From positions 56,621 through 120,620 of the forward strand of contig JANQFG010000211.1 in the NCBI GenBank assembly GCA_028277985.1: a stretch of 64,000 nucleotides of DNA, given 5' to 3'. The number at the start of each line of letters is the position of its first letter. Within the stretch, counting starts at the first letter, position 1. The stretch comes from a bacterium. GTDB taxonomy: Bacteria; Desulfobacterota; DSWW01. Shown here one piece after another: positions 54,067 through 61,568 of the stretch. The notes under the pieces were generated by a model. The model saw only the letters and a list, made by a program, of their open reading frames with translations, did no database searches and was not told the DNA's origin. The translations under genes were made by a program, and so were the position numbers.

Positions 54067-54465
54067 CTATTCTGTCGCTTCCGACAAACCAACTGCCGAT
54101 CCCGAAACACTCTGCGATCCGCCTTGGTCCTGCGGCTTCTTGCCCTGCTTCGATAGCTCAGCAGCGCAATCAGATGGGCCCTTCATGATGAGAGTAATGA
54201 CGTTCATCTTTTCCTGGGCGCTGAGCTGTCCCTGCAGTTTGTTGATTTTCTCGCTGTCTTTGGCTGCCGTCGCATAGAAGAAACTATATTCTCTGTCGTT
54301 GAGCTTCCATCTTGCTATTCTTTCCATGCATTCACAAAGGTCCGGACCCATGTTGTTGTTCTGATTCTCAACGCACACTTCCCTGTAGTTCTCGGCAGCA
54401 GATACGGTTGGGGGGTAAATCCAGACTGCTGCCAAGAGGGTCAACAAGACTATGCTTTTCGACAT
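54067..54465 (-). CDS. Small secreted protein of unknown function
   Basis: 132 residues with a signal peptide (SIVLLTLLAAVWIYPPTVSA). The mature part has CVENQNNNMGPDLCECMERI and a later PSDCAAELSKQG, giving four cysteines, and a mainly helical, charged sequence; the C-terminal ~25 residues (QDQGGSQSVSGSAVG) look disordered. The pattern of a short helical domain with a C...CxC...C set is seen in several small periplasmic proteins, but I recognise no family. AGGAT lies before the ATG. It converges with the VWA gene (45 nt between stops). Confidence 0.6.
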   Translation of the reverse strand: MSKSIVLLTLLAAVWIYPPTVSAAENYREVCVENQNNNMGPDLCECMERIARWKLNDREYSFFYATAAKDSEKINKLQGQLSAQEKMNVITLIMKGPSDCAAELSKQGKKPQDQGGSQSVSGSAVGLSEATE

Positions 54466-54624
54466 GTTCTTATCCTCCGTTCCTCATTATGATCCGAAGA
54501 TCCACGACCCATCTTTGATGCGAAACCGGCTGACATTGATTTCGGAGATGTCGCAAATGAGTGAGCGAGCCCCGCCGGTCCCAGGTTCTTCACCCGCCGA
54601 AGCCCACAAGGAGCCTGGCAGGCG

Positions 54625-54728
54625 GGTCGAGCCATTCGATCCTGGATGATTACGAATCAGATGGTGCAAGAAGATTTATGGAATTATTTCAATAGGTTAA
54701 GGGAGCTTGTATGCAGATTGTAGGCAGG
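54625..54728 (-). repeat. tRNA-3'-half-derived att-like repeat, copy A
   Basis: From 54646 to 54728 this is aligned without gaps to 58476-58558, about 69 of 83 identical. On the minus strand it includes CTGATTCGTAATCA, a tRNA anticodon-loop-like element, followed by a decayed T-arm/acceptor-like stretch. The core GAATTATTTCAA.AGGTTAA and GTATGCAG are shared by both copies. Interpreted as an integration-site remnant left by a tRNA-targeting element (inference). The segment 54466-54624 holds nothing recognisable. Confidence 0.6.
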
Positions 54729-54863
54729 AGAAATCACTTAGACTGGCTCCGATTTGGGCAATATTTGGGGAAACCCGGTTCTCAGGAGAAAGGTCTGTTC
54801 TTAACGGTGCGTGAGACCGGCACATCTTGGTCCGGCAGCGAATAGTGCGAACGGTTTGCCTCT

Positions 54864-54926
54864 ATCGAGAATCCCACAGTGATCCGGAGAATTCTGGAGC
54901 ATCTCGGTCTACTTGAGCCAATCTAG
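54864..54926 (+). pseudogene. Transposase C-terminal remnant (IS91-like)
   Basis: Reads IENPTVIRRILEHLGLLEPI then stop. The 'I-x-P-x-V-I-x-[RK]-I-L-x-H-L-G-L' end is characteristic of IS91-type (Y2) transposase C-termini. No other part of such a transposase is visible; upstream 54740-54863 has no intact frame. It overlaps the 3' end of the opposite-strand hydrolase by 18 nt. Confidence 0.5.
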
Positions 54927-55751
54927 AAGCAAACGAGTGACTTGTTTAGCTTGATCCAAAACACACCAGTGTGAGCCTCCCTCGAGGCGCTCGTATCTCC
55001 ACTCAGCATCCATGAACTCGCCGGTCTTCTTCATCGGTTCCTCGGGGAGATAGACGTCGCCGCTGCTCCAGATACCCAGAGTAGGGACACTGCACTTAGC
55101 GTACGCCAGCTGGCCGCTCATGTAAGCGAGGTAGGATGAGGCCAGCTGGTTTGCCCGGTCCCAGTTGAGCATGGAACGAACCGCCGCAGGATCTTTGAGT
55201 CGCTCGCACACTTCGTCAAGCTCCGGGTGTGTTGGCATGATGAATTTCCGTGCGAACTCGCAGTCGTTCAGTGCATAAAGGTCTGGAGCGGCATCCTGGC
55301 AGTTGAGATACATGTACCAGTTTTCCTTCAGGGCCTGGATGGACAACTCGCCAAAGAAGAGGGCAGGGTGGCCGACCGAAATCGCCACGTGTCGTCTGAA
55401 CAGGTCCGGCAGATGGGTGACCAATTCCCAACTCAGAAAAGCCCCCCAGTCGTGCCCGACGATGTCCATCTGCTTCAGACCCAGGACTTCAATCAGGGCA
55501 ATCACGTCCCCGATGATCAATTCACCCCCGTAACGCTCGACCGCTTCTGGTTTGTCGGTCTTGCCATAGCCGAGCAGGTCGGGTGCCACCACACGAAACC
55601 CGGCCCTCAGGAGCTCTGGGACCTGGTGTTTCCACAGGCTGGATGTGTCCGGCATTCCGTGCAGGAGCAGCACGGCCTTGTCGCCCTCGCCTTGGTCGGA
55701 TACGTGGTAGCTGACTTGGTTCACTTCTACTCGTTTTCCAGGAAGACTCAT
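54909..55751 (-). CDS. Alpha/beta hydrolase (haloalkane dehalogenase / epoxide hydrolase-like)
   Basis: 280 residues from ATG 55751 (GGAGGAG 8 nt upstream; ATG 55766 contains that RBS). Alpha/beta-hydrolase fold with the oxyanion HGMPD, then DLLGYGKTDKP, the nucleophile elbow VGHDWGA (Asp101, so the epoxide-hydrolase/dehalogenase type rather than a serine esterase) and catalytic His in EGGSHW. The cap region (residues ~130-210) is helical. It would hydrolyse an ester-like, epoxide or halogenated small molecule in the cytoplasm. It lies in the lower-GC segment between the two att-like repeats and is divergent from an AraC-type regulator that may control it (inference). Confidence 0.9.
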   Translation of the reverse strand: MSLPGKRVEVNQVSYHVSDQGEGDKAVLLLHGMPDTSSLWKHQVPELLRAGFRVVAPDLLGYGKTDKPEAVERYGGELIIGDVIALIEVLGLKQMDIVGHDWGAFLSWELVTHLPDLFRRHVAISVGHPALFFGELSIQALKENWYMYLNCQDAAPDLYALNDCEFARKFIMPTHPELDEVCERLKDPAAVRSMLNWDRANQLASSYLAYMSGQLAYAKCSVPTLGIWSSGDVYLPEEPMKKTGEFMDAEWRYERLEGGSHWCVLDQAKQVTRLLLDWLK

Positions 55752-55916
55752 CGAATTCTCCTCCATCTCCTGAGACGTACGGTTTTCCCAAGCGATCCAG
55801 GAAAGTCGGGTGGGTTGGTTTTCCTTAGCCTCTGATTTCTATTATCATGAGGGGAACTTCGAGGACTATCCAGATTCCGCACAAGATCGGTTTTTTTTGT
55901 TCGACCGATCATCCGA

Positions 55917-56945
55917 ATGGCAGAGGAGGTTGTGGACATGAAGCGGGCAGATGTCATGGATCCGCGACCACCCGTCCGCGAAGAAGGCACATCATTCTTG
56001 CGCTTTGTTTTCACTGATGTTGATGAACTTCGCACACTCAACTGGGATTGGGATCTGCAGTACGAGCAACTCGAGCCTGGAAAGCTATGGGGCGAGGTCT
56101 CGGTATTCCTATCTGGATCCATTGAGATATTCAGAGAATCCTACAGTCGCGGTATCTTCCTACGGGGAACGGTGAAAAGGGATAGGGTGGTTTTCGGCCT
56201 CATGCTCCGACCGAATGCAAACGTGCGCTGGTGCGGGCACCGTCCTGAGCCAAGCAACCTCTTTGCATTCGATGGGGACTCCGAGATGCTGCTGCGGTCT
56301 TTGTCTGCACTTGATTTCCTGGGATTCTGCATTCCGAAGGAGATGTTGTTTTCCTATGCAGATGGTGTGCATGAATTGGACCTGGAAGCTGAGCTTCGCG
56401 GACGACATATCTTGTCTGGGAACGGGACAGCAACTGAGGTTCTGCGCCGAAATCTAATTCGTATTGCCGAAACAGCAGAGAATCATCCTGAACGGATGAC
56501 AACCGAAGCGGTTCAGAAGACTCTCGAAGAAGAGCTTCTGGAAGGGCTCTTTCAAGCTATTCAGAACAACACACAGCCATCCCGCAAGGAGAGAACGAAC
56601 GGACGCAGGAGAAACATAGTCGTTCGGGCAATTGACTGCATACGTGCTCACGAGTGGGAGGCGCTCACGGTTGGCGACCTTTGTCGTGCGGTGGGCGTCA
56701 GCGAACGCACACTGCAGTACAGCTTCCAGGAGATCTTGCGTATCAGCCCGCAACGCTATGTCAGACTGCATAGACTCAACGCCGCACGCCGACACCTCAG
56801 AGACGCCCATGCCGACGCCACTTCCGTCACCGACATTGCATGTCAGTGGGGCTTTTTTCACCTTGGGCGGTTCTCCGTGCAGTACAAGGAAATGTTTGGA
56901 GAATCCCCCTCGGAGACTCTGCGCAGATCACCCTCCATGGAATAA
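55917..56945 (+). CDS. AraC-family transcriptional regulator
   Basis: 342 residues. The C-terminal ~100 residues are a double helix-turn-helix of AraC type: LTVGDLCRAVGVSERTLQYS, FQEILRISPQRYVRLHRLNA and VTDIACQWGFFHLGRFSVQY, ending in KEMFGESPSETLRR. The N-terminal ~220 residues resemble the effector domains of EutR-like members, without an obvious cupin motif. Candidate starts are ATG 55917 and ATG 55938; the first is preceded by CATCCGA, and AGAGGAGG lies 12 nt before the second, so 55938 may be the true start. It is divergent from the alpha/beta hydrolase gene, the likely target. Confidence 0.9.
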   Translation: MAEEVVDMKRADVMDPRPPVREEGTSFLRFVFTDVDELRTLNWDWDLQYEQLEPGKLWGEVSVFLSGSIEIFRESYSRGIFLRGTVKRDRVVFGLMLRPNANVRWCGHRPEPSNLFAFDGDSEMLLRSLSALDFLGFCIPKEMLFSYADGVHELDLEAELRGRHILSGNGTATEVLRRNLIRIAETAENHPERMTTEAVQKTLEEELLEGLFQAIQNNTQPSRKERTNGRRRNIVVRAIDCIRAHEWEALTVGDLCRAVGVSERTLQYSFQEILRISPQRYVRLHRLNAARRHLRDAHADATSVTDIACQWGFFHLGRFSVQYKEMFGESPSETLRRSPSME

Positions 56946-57354
56946 AATGCTGCTCTTCTGGTGTAGGGATTCTCAGGAACACCGCGCACACCACCGATAG
57001 GACGGCCCGTGACTTTTAACGCTTCGGCGTTCCACGACAATGGAACCCTCAACCTGCCAAAGATGGAACCATTGTCCATGTGTGTGGATGATATCTTGAA
57101 CGTGTAGGAGGCTAACCTGAGAAAAACAGGGAAATCAAAAAGTACATCAACCTGTGTAGAGAAAATATGAGGAGAGGATGCACCCAGGACGTGAGTTGGG
57201 TGGTATCTCTATCTCAATGTGTAAAGGATTGCTTTTGGTCAATTGAGCGCCGGAATGATGGAAATCTCTCAGCACTTTCAGGAGGAGTTCTATCTTCATC
57301 GTGGCTGTGGTATGATTCAGCCGGATGAAAACAAGAGAAGAGATCAGGAGCCGC
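56946..57354. other. 409-nt gap between AraC regulator and methyltransferase
   Basis: No gene is called. A short minus-strand frame (56858-57079) overlaps the regulator end and includes LRVPLSWNAEALKVTGRPIG, but has no RBS and no family resemblance that I trust. A strongly AT-rich stretch (57110-57180) may hold the promoter of the methyltransferase. Confidence 0.4.
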
Positions 57355-58158
57355 ATGAAGAGAGAAGGGAACAAACTATCAGGCGTGCCGGAAACGATGT
57401 TGATTCCCTTGTGGTGCAAAGCAAGGGAAACAGAAATGCCAAAGGGCATCATTGAGGACCGAAAATCTGTGGAAATCATCGCTCAGATTGACTATGACTT
57501 TTCAAGATTTCAAGGCGCCGAGGTGTCACATTTTTCTGTTGTCACCCGAACGGAAATCATCGATGAGATGGTCAGGGCCTACCTGAAAGATCAGCCGGAA
57601 GGGACCGTGATCAATCTAGGTTCCGGGCTCGACACGCGATGTACACGGCTTGATAACGGAAAGATGCGATGGATCGATATTGATTTGCCTGAAGGAATAG
57701 AGACGAGAGAGAAGTTCTTCCATGAACATGAACGGCTCAGATTTGTCAGAAAATCGGTGCTTGATTATTCCTGGATGAAGGAAACACCCAGAGAAGGGGT
57801 TCTCCTCATTGCCGAGGGGCTTCTGATGTATTTTGAGGAAAGGGAAGTCAAGGGCCTGTTGCGAAGGCTTTGTGATGACTTCCGGAGTTCGGAAATCGTG
57901 CTGGAAACGCTGGATCCCATTGTCGCAAGAAATACCGGGCGGCATGACTCCATTTCCAAGATTGACAGCAAGGTGGAGTTGAAATGGGGGATCAAATCAG
58001 CAAGAGAACTTGCCTCGTGGCACCCCCGGCTGCAATTCGTAGATGAGGTCTATTTGCTTGACAGGCATAAAGATAGACTCAGGCCGTGGCTGCGACTCTC
58101 CGCAAAGATCCCTCGCATCAGGAAGATAGCACGGATCTCAAGATATAGAATAGGGTAG
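57355..58158 (+). CDS. PPM1/TcmP-type O-methyltransferase (leucine carboxyl methyltransferase family)
   Basis: 267 residues from ATG 57355 (AGGAG 4 nt upstream; ATG 57325 is possible). SAM-dependent methyltransferase with the family order MLIPLWCKARET, DRKSVEIIAQIDYDFSRFQG, TRTEIIDEMVRAYLKD, GTVINLGSGLDTRCTRLD (motif I), RWIDIDLPEGIETREKFF, GVLLIAEGLLMYFEEREVKG and VLETLDP. Relatives methylate carboxyls of polyketides (TcmP) or proteins (PPM1/LCMT); many bacterial copies have unknown small-molecule substrates. Codon use is more AT-rich than in flanking DNA, fitting the island interpretation. The substrate is unknown. Confidence 0.9.
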   Translation: MKREGNKLSGVPETMLIPLWCKARETEMPKGIIEDRKSVEIIAQIDYDFSRFQGAEVSHFSVVTRTEIIDEMVRAYLKDQPEGTVINLGSGLDTRCTRLDNGKMRWIDIDLPEGIETREKFFHEHERLRFVRKSVLDYSWMKETPREGVLLIAEGLLMYFEEREVKGLLRRLCDDFRSSEIVLETLDPIVARNTGRHDSISKIDSKVELKWGIKSARELASWHPRLQFVDEVYLLDRHKDRLRPWLRLSAKIPRIRKIARISRYRIG

Positions 58159-58406
58159 GTTTTCTCCCGAAGAATGGGTGCGTGTTCTTGGCTTGCCTAA
58201 CGCCAATCATGAAGTATCTTATGACTCAAATCCTCTAACGGAAATTCGAGAATGCCTTCCCCGATTAAGATGTCACCTTGAACAACGGAATCCTCCTGAA
58301 GTTCACAACATGACCAACGATATTGAACTGCGAAAATCTGCCCGCGGTCATCACCTCAAATCACGGGCACAATCTGGGCACAGTCCGTGATTTTCCCACA
58401 AAAAAA
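58159..58406. other. Gap after the methyltransferase gene
   Basis: No convincing gene. Near 58360-58384 a tandem GGGCACAATCTGGGCACAGT motif occurs just before the tRNA-derived repeat, the kind of sequence seen at ends of integrase genes in integrated elements, but no integrase frame remains. Confidence 0.35.
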
Positions 58407-58431
58407 GAGGTTGGCCATGGAGGCTAACCTC
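58407..58431 (-). terminator. Intrinsic terminator downstream of the tRNA-like remnant
   Basis: GAGGTTGGCC pairs with GGCTAACCTC (one G-T pair), 5-nt loop. On the minus strand it is followed by TTTTTTTGTGG, a clear U-tract, as expected after a minus-strand tRNA gene. Confidence 0.7.
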
Positions 58432-58442
58432 TTGATTTCACT

Positions 58443-58558
58443 GGAACCGGCGGGCGGGATCGAACCGTCGACCTGCTGATTGCGAATCAGATGGCGCATG
58501 AGAATTTATTGAATTATTTCAACAGGTTAATAAAGCGTGTATGCAGGTTGTATGCAGC
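58443..58558 (-). pseudogene. tRNA 3'-half remnant and att-like repeat, copy B
   Basis: On the minus strand CTGATTCGCAATCAG (anticodon-arm-like; loop would read CGC) is followed by GTTCGATCCCGCC (T-arm) and GCCGGTTCCA (acceptor 3' end), then a terminator. The 5' half of a tRNA is absent; upstream sequence is instead the repeat shared with 54646-54728. It is therefore a tRNA fragment of the sort duplicated by integrases, not a working tRNA gene. T-stem pairing is 4 of 5. Confidence 0.65.
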
Positions 58559-58613
58559 CGATCTGCCCGAATTCTGTTGCCATAAGGCACACATTGTACG
58601 ATAGTAAGCGTTC

Positions 58614-58889
58614 ATGAAATACTTTGCCTGGAGTGTGGAAAAGGATGCGTCTCTTCGAAAGGAACGAGGTATTTCCTTCGAGGAGATCGTGTACCACCTA
58701 GATCGGGGCGATGTGGCCGCCATCCTTGAGCATACGAACCAGAAGCGTTATCCGGGCCAACGCGTTTTAGTTGTCATTGTTGATGAGTACGCCTTCCTCG
58801 TTCCATGTATTGAAACGGAAGAGGAGGTGTTCTTGAAGACGATCATTCTAAGCCGCAAGGCAACAAAGGAATATCTAGGAGAGAAGTAA
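58614..58889 (+). CDS. BrnT-like toxin of a toxin-antitoxin pair
   Basis: 91 residues. The start MKYFAWSVEKDASLRKERG, then SFEEIVYHLDRGDVAAILEH and PGQRVLVVIVDEYAFLVPCI, ending ILSRKATKEYLGEK, resembles the small BrnT/DUF4258-type RNase fold (F.W...K....RGI.FE.......). Such toxins cleave RNA in the cytoplasm and are held by a partner antitoxin. Its TAA shares a base with the next ATG (TAATG), so the two are coupled. It directly follows the att-like repeat. Toxicity is inferred from family and pairing. Confidence 0.7.
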   Translation: MKYFAWSVEKDASLRKERGISFEEIVYHLDRGDVAAILEHTNQKRYPGQRVLVVIVDEYAFLVPCIETEEEVFLKTIILSRKATKEYLGEK

Positions 58890-59164
58890 TGGCCAAATTC
58901 AGTAAGGATGAGCGAGAACTTCTCAAGTCCGTCGAATCCGGAGAATGGAGATCCATTACGAAGAAGGGTGCTGACCTTGAAAGGTACAGGGAATATGCAC
59001 GGGCAACCTTCAAGAAGGATCGACGCGTAAACATCCGGATTTCGAGCAAGGATTTGGCGGGTATACAGAAACGTGCCGTGATGGAGGGGATTCCTTATCA
59101 AACGTTGATCTCAAGTATCCTTCACAAGTACCTTTCCGGTCGCTTGAAGGAAGAGGGCGTCTGA
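58889..59164 (+). CDS. CopG-like (RHH) antitoxin
   Basis: 91 residues. Stretches LLKSVESGEWRSITKKGADL, YREYARATFKKDRRVNIRIS, SKDLAGIQKRAVMEGIPYQT and LISSILHKYLSGRLKEE are typical of a widespread antitoxin family with a C-terminal ribbon-helix-helix (RVNIRIS strand, then two helices). It should bind the preceding toxin and repress their promoter. The start overlaps the toxin stop by one base. Order toxin-antitoxin is the BrnTA arrangement. Confidence 0.8.
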   Translation: MAKFSKDERELLKSVESGEWRSITKKGADLERYREYARATFKKDRRVNIRISSKDLAGIQKRAVMEGIPYQTLISSILHKYLSGRLKEEGV

Positions 59165-59283
59165 CAGCTATCTTGTTCCTATAGTAAGGGGCTATGGGCC
59201 TTCCGGTCCGCATGTTATCTTAGGCTCGGACAGAAGGTCCGCCCACCACCCGTTTTGACCAACTAACCTTGATACGCCGAGAA

Positions 59284-59297
59284 CGTCATATTTGACA
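59284..59297. promoter_or_regulatory. Upstream activator site 1 of the methyltransferase operon
   Basis: CGTCATATTTGACA, matching the sites at 12098 and 12127 (consensus YGTCxTATxTGACA). It lies about 75-90 bp upstream of the sigma-54-type promoter at 59371, a normal enhancer distance. Confidence 0.55.
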
Positions 59298-59306
59298 ACA
59301 CGCAGT

Positions 59307-59320
59307 CGTCCTATATCACA
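59307..59320. promoter_or_regulatory. Upstream activator site 2 of the methyltransferase operon
   Basis: CGTCCTATATCACA, a poorer copy of the same palindrome, 23 bp start-to-start from site 1 (about two helical turns). Tandem sites are usual for sigma-54 activators. Confidence 0.45.
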
Positions 59321-59370
59321 ACCGTGTGGCCCGTTAAACCTAACCCCCTGCAATGCTGGCGTTTCTTAGT

Positions 59371-59386
59371 GGGCACGCAATCTGCA
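59371..59386 (+). promoter_or_regulatory. Sigma-54-type promoter
   Basis: GGGCACGCAATCTGCA aligns with TGGCACGNNNNTTGCA at 10 of the 12 defined positions, keeping the essential GG (-24) and GC (-12) at the right spacing. It is 28 nt upstream of the first small gene (59414) and downstream of two activator sites. Confidence 0.65.
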
Positions 59387-59413
59387 AGGCACATTGGGCA
59401 TCGGAGGTGTCCC

Positions 59414-59521
59414 ATGACCTATGAAGCAATAGCGCTCGGAATAGTCGCAATAGTCGCCGCCACGCGGACCATGGCTCTTTTGCACGCAAGTGCGTCACCA
59501 CTGCCGACAGCTAACGCGTAA
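59414..59521 (+). CDS. Small membrane peptide (35 aa)
   Basis: ATG 59414 with GGAGGTG 5 nt upstream. MTYEAIALGIVAIVAATRTM then LLHASASPLPTANA: one hydrophobic helix. It is the first gene behind the sigma-54-type promoter, 11 nt before the FNT-channel gene. A similar-sized single-helix peptide follows the channel gene, so both may be accessory to it (inference). Too short for family assignment. Confidence 0.5.
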   Translation: MTYEAIALGIVAIVAATRTMALLHASASPLPTANA

Positions 59522-59532
59522 AAGGAGGAGCG

Positions 59533-60423
59533 ATGCCCGCCAGTATGGATGAACTAGTCGACCGCGTGGCCGACATTTGCACCGAGAAGTGGACCTTGGT
59601 TCGCGAGCGTCCATTGGCCTATGTGCTCTCCGGATTCTCCGGAGGCGCCATGGTCGCCTTCGGTGCCACCCTCGCGCTTTCCGTGAGCGCCGGTGTGCCG
59701 GAGACCATGGGGCCGGGCGTGGCCAATCTCCTCATGGGGCTCGTCTTCATGTTCTCCCTGGTCATCATCATGATCAGCGGCATGACCCTGGTGACGGCCG
59801 ACATGTACATCGGTCTCATCGGCGTATATCGCCAACGCATCTCGTGGGGCAGTTTAACCCGGGGCCTGCTGCTCGGCTACATCGGGAACTTCCTGGGCAG
59901 CCTCTTCTTCATGTGGCTCATCAGCCGCTCGGGCGGATTTTCCCACCAGCCGTGGCTTATGAGGGCGCACGAGATCGGCGTTGCGAAGTTGGGACAAACC
60001 GCAACGCAGATCTTCGTGATGGGTATCGTCTGCACGTGGATGCTTCAAACGGCGGCGATCCTGTATTTCAAGGTGGAGGGTGACGGCGCGAAGATCGCCA
60101 TGGCCGCCTACGGACCGTTTGCCTTCGTGGGTTGCATGGCGGAGCACTGCATCGCCAACATCGGCTTCTTGGCCCTGCCTCTCCTACAACAGGAACTGTT
60201 TCTCGAGTCGTCTGCCTTGACCGCAAACCACGCCGTGATCCTGCACTGGGGCTTCGGCAAGTACGGCTGGGCCCACAATCAGCTGTATACGGTACTGGGG
60301 AACATCGTCGGCGGTATGCTCTTCGTGGGAGTGGTCTATCAGGTGCTCTCGAGTCCGAAGTTACCGAGCAGGCGAAACAAACCAGGGGAAGCACAGCCTT
60401 CCCGCAAGTTTGAGGTGAGCTAG
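59533..60423 (+). CDS. Formate/nitrite transporter (FNT) family channel
   Basis: 296 residues, six hydrophobic segments, RBS AAAGGAGG before ATG 59533. FNT hallmarks: YVLSGFSGGAMVAFGATLAL near the N-terminus, VTADMY (L/V-xT-x-D/N first re-entrant region), YIGNFLGSLF and MAEHCIANIGFL (the EHxxAN motif of FocA/NirC). The family carries small monovalent anions such as formate, nitrite or hydrosulfide as pentamers. Here it is inside a corrinoid methyltransferase operon, where one normally expects a substrate transporter such as a BCCT carrier. It may import the methylated substrate's anion or export a product (inference). Confidence 0.9.
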   Translation: MPASMDELVDRVADICTEKWTLVRERPLAYVLSGFSGGAMVAFGATLALSVSAGVPETMGPGVANLLMGLVFMFSLVIIMISGMTLVTADMYIGLIGVYRQRISWGSLTRGLLLGYIGNFLGSLFFMWLISRSGGFSHQPWLMRAHEIGVAKLGQTATQIFVMGIVCTWMLQTAAILYFKVEGDGAKIAMAAYGPFAFVGCMAEHCIANIGFLALPLLQQELFLESSALTANHAVILHWGFGKYGWAHNQLYTVLGNIVGGMLFVGVVYQVLSSPKLPSRRNKPGEAQPSRKFEVS

Positions 60424-60542
60424 TGGACTATTCGCCTTTTAATCCTTGGGTCTGGGCAGCGTTTCTGTTAGCCATTGCAGTGATGGCATTCTCCGTGCGG
60501 ATGCACCACAAGCGCCAGTCCGACCATCAAGAGGAGGAGTGA
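60423..60542 (+). CDS. Small membrane peptide (39 aa)
   Basis: GTG 60423 overlaps the FNT-gene TAG by one base (TAGTG), with GAGGTGAGC just upstream. Translation: VDYSPFNPWVWAAFLLAIAV, MAFSVRMHHKRQSDHQEEE: one transmembrane helix and a charged tail. It ends with GAGGAGGAGTGA, which serves as RBS for the next gene (ATG 60546). Missed by ORF finders because of its size and start codon. Confidence 0.55.
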   Translation: MDYSPFNPWVWAAFLLAIAVMAFSVRMHHKRQSDHQEEE

Positions 60543-60545
60543 TCC

Positions 60546-61442
60546 ATGCGACCAACCAAAGCGATCCAGATTGGCGCCAACTCCGTGGGAGGACCTTTCG
60601 GCGCTCAGAGCGGGCTGATCGTTGGCAGCATCTTCTATGACAACCACTCGCTCGTGACCGACGTAATGGCCGGGGATATCCGCCAAGACCGTGCCACCCA
60701 CCGCATTGAACAGGTCACCGCCCTGGCGTGCCGCTACGGCGTGCAACTGGGTCTGGACGTGATCGCGGCATCTTCAATGGCCATGCAGAAATACCTGCCT
60801 TTCGTCAGTTCACGAACCACGCTCCCACTACTGATCAACGCCACGGAGGCTGAGGTGCGGATCGCCGGGCTTGAGGCGGCCTCGAAGTTGGGTATTCTGG
60901 AACGGTGCATTTTCGCTTCTCTCAACGAGGACACCGAGGATGAAGAAATCGAGGCCCTGGGCCAGCATCGCCCGGCGGCTGTCATGGTTCTGGCAAGCGA
61001 CATCACCGATCCAACGCCGGAGGGGACTTGCCAGATGCTTGAGTCGACCTTTCAGCCGATGCTGCGGGAGATCAATGTTGAGACACCCATCGTCGACGTG
61101 GGAACCATGGACGCACCATCCATCGGCCTGAACCTCCGCCAGATCGCCGCTGTGCGAGAGCACTTTGGCTATCCCGCGGGCTGTGCGTTCTCGAACTGCT
61201 TCTCCCAGTGGCCCGCGCTCACACGCTTGGGGCTCCGGTGGGTCGATCTGTCATTGGCCGCGGCACTGGTCGCCTGTCGAGGCGCGGGAGCCGATTTCCT
61301 GCACTTCGGCATCATCGAAAAGGCGACCATGGCAGCACACGTAACAGCGACAACGGAGATATTTCACGGTTTCGCAGCCAAAGAGCTAGACGGGCAAGAC
61401 CTGCCCAGGGAACACGCGCTATGGAAGATGTTCGAGCATTAG
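60546..61442 (+). CDS. MtrH-like methyltransferase
   Basis: 298 residues related to subunit H of tetrahydromethanopterin S-methyltransferase and to MtrH-like/MtgB-type proteins. Marks: QIGANSVGGPFGAQSGLIVG, SIFYDNHSLVTD (MtrH 'vGSIFYxxHkiV'), LPLLINATEAEVRIAGLEAA, IVDVGTMDAPSIGLN and GYPAGCAFSNCFSQW. In known members it moves a methyl group between a substrate or tetrahydropterin and a corrinoid protein in a TIM barrel. Here the acceptor is probably the B12-domain of the next gene. RBS GGAGGAG is in the end of the preceding small gene. Confidence 0.85.
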   Translation: MRPTKAIQIGANSVGGPFGAQSGLIVGSIFYDNHSLVTDVMAGDIRQDRATHRIEQVTALACRYGVQLGLDVIAASSMAMQKYLPFVSSRTTLPLLINATEAEVRIAGLEAASKLGILERCIFASLNEDTEDEEIEALGQHRPAAVMVLASDITDPTPEGTCQMLESTFQPMLREINVETPIVDVGTMDAPSIGLNLRQIAAVREHFGYPAGCAFSNCFSQWPALTRLGLRWVDLSLAAALVACRGAGADFLHFGIIEKATMAAHVTATTEIFHGFAAKELDGQDLPREHALWKMFEH

Positions 61443-61568
61443 GGGTTGACACCGGCGAGACGGCTCGTGCCCTTCTCCACTTTGACCTGCGGGGATCCAT
61501 TCCGGCCCCGCGCCGGGGGGACGGTGGAAGAGCAACTTCAGAAACCCATTGACAAAGAGAGGATCATC

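Noticed and set aside
58443..58500. Functional tRNA gene on the minus strand
   Set aside because: Only the 3' half is present; no D-arm or 5' acceptor strand, and the anticodon stem cannot be completed to 5 bp.
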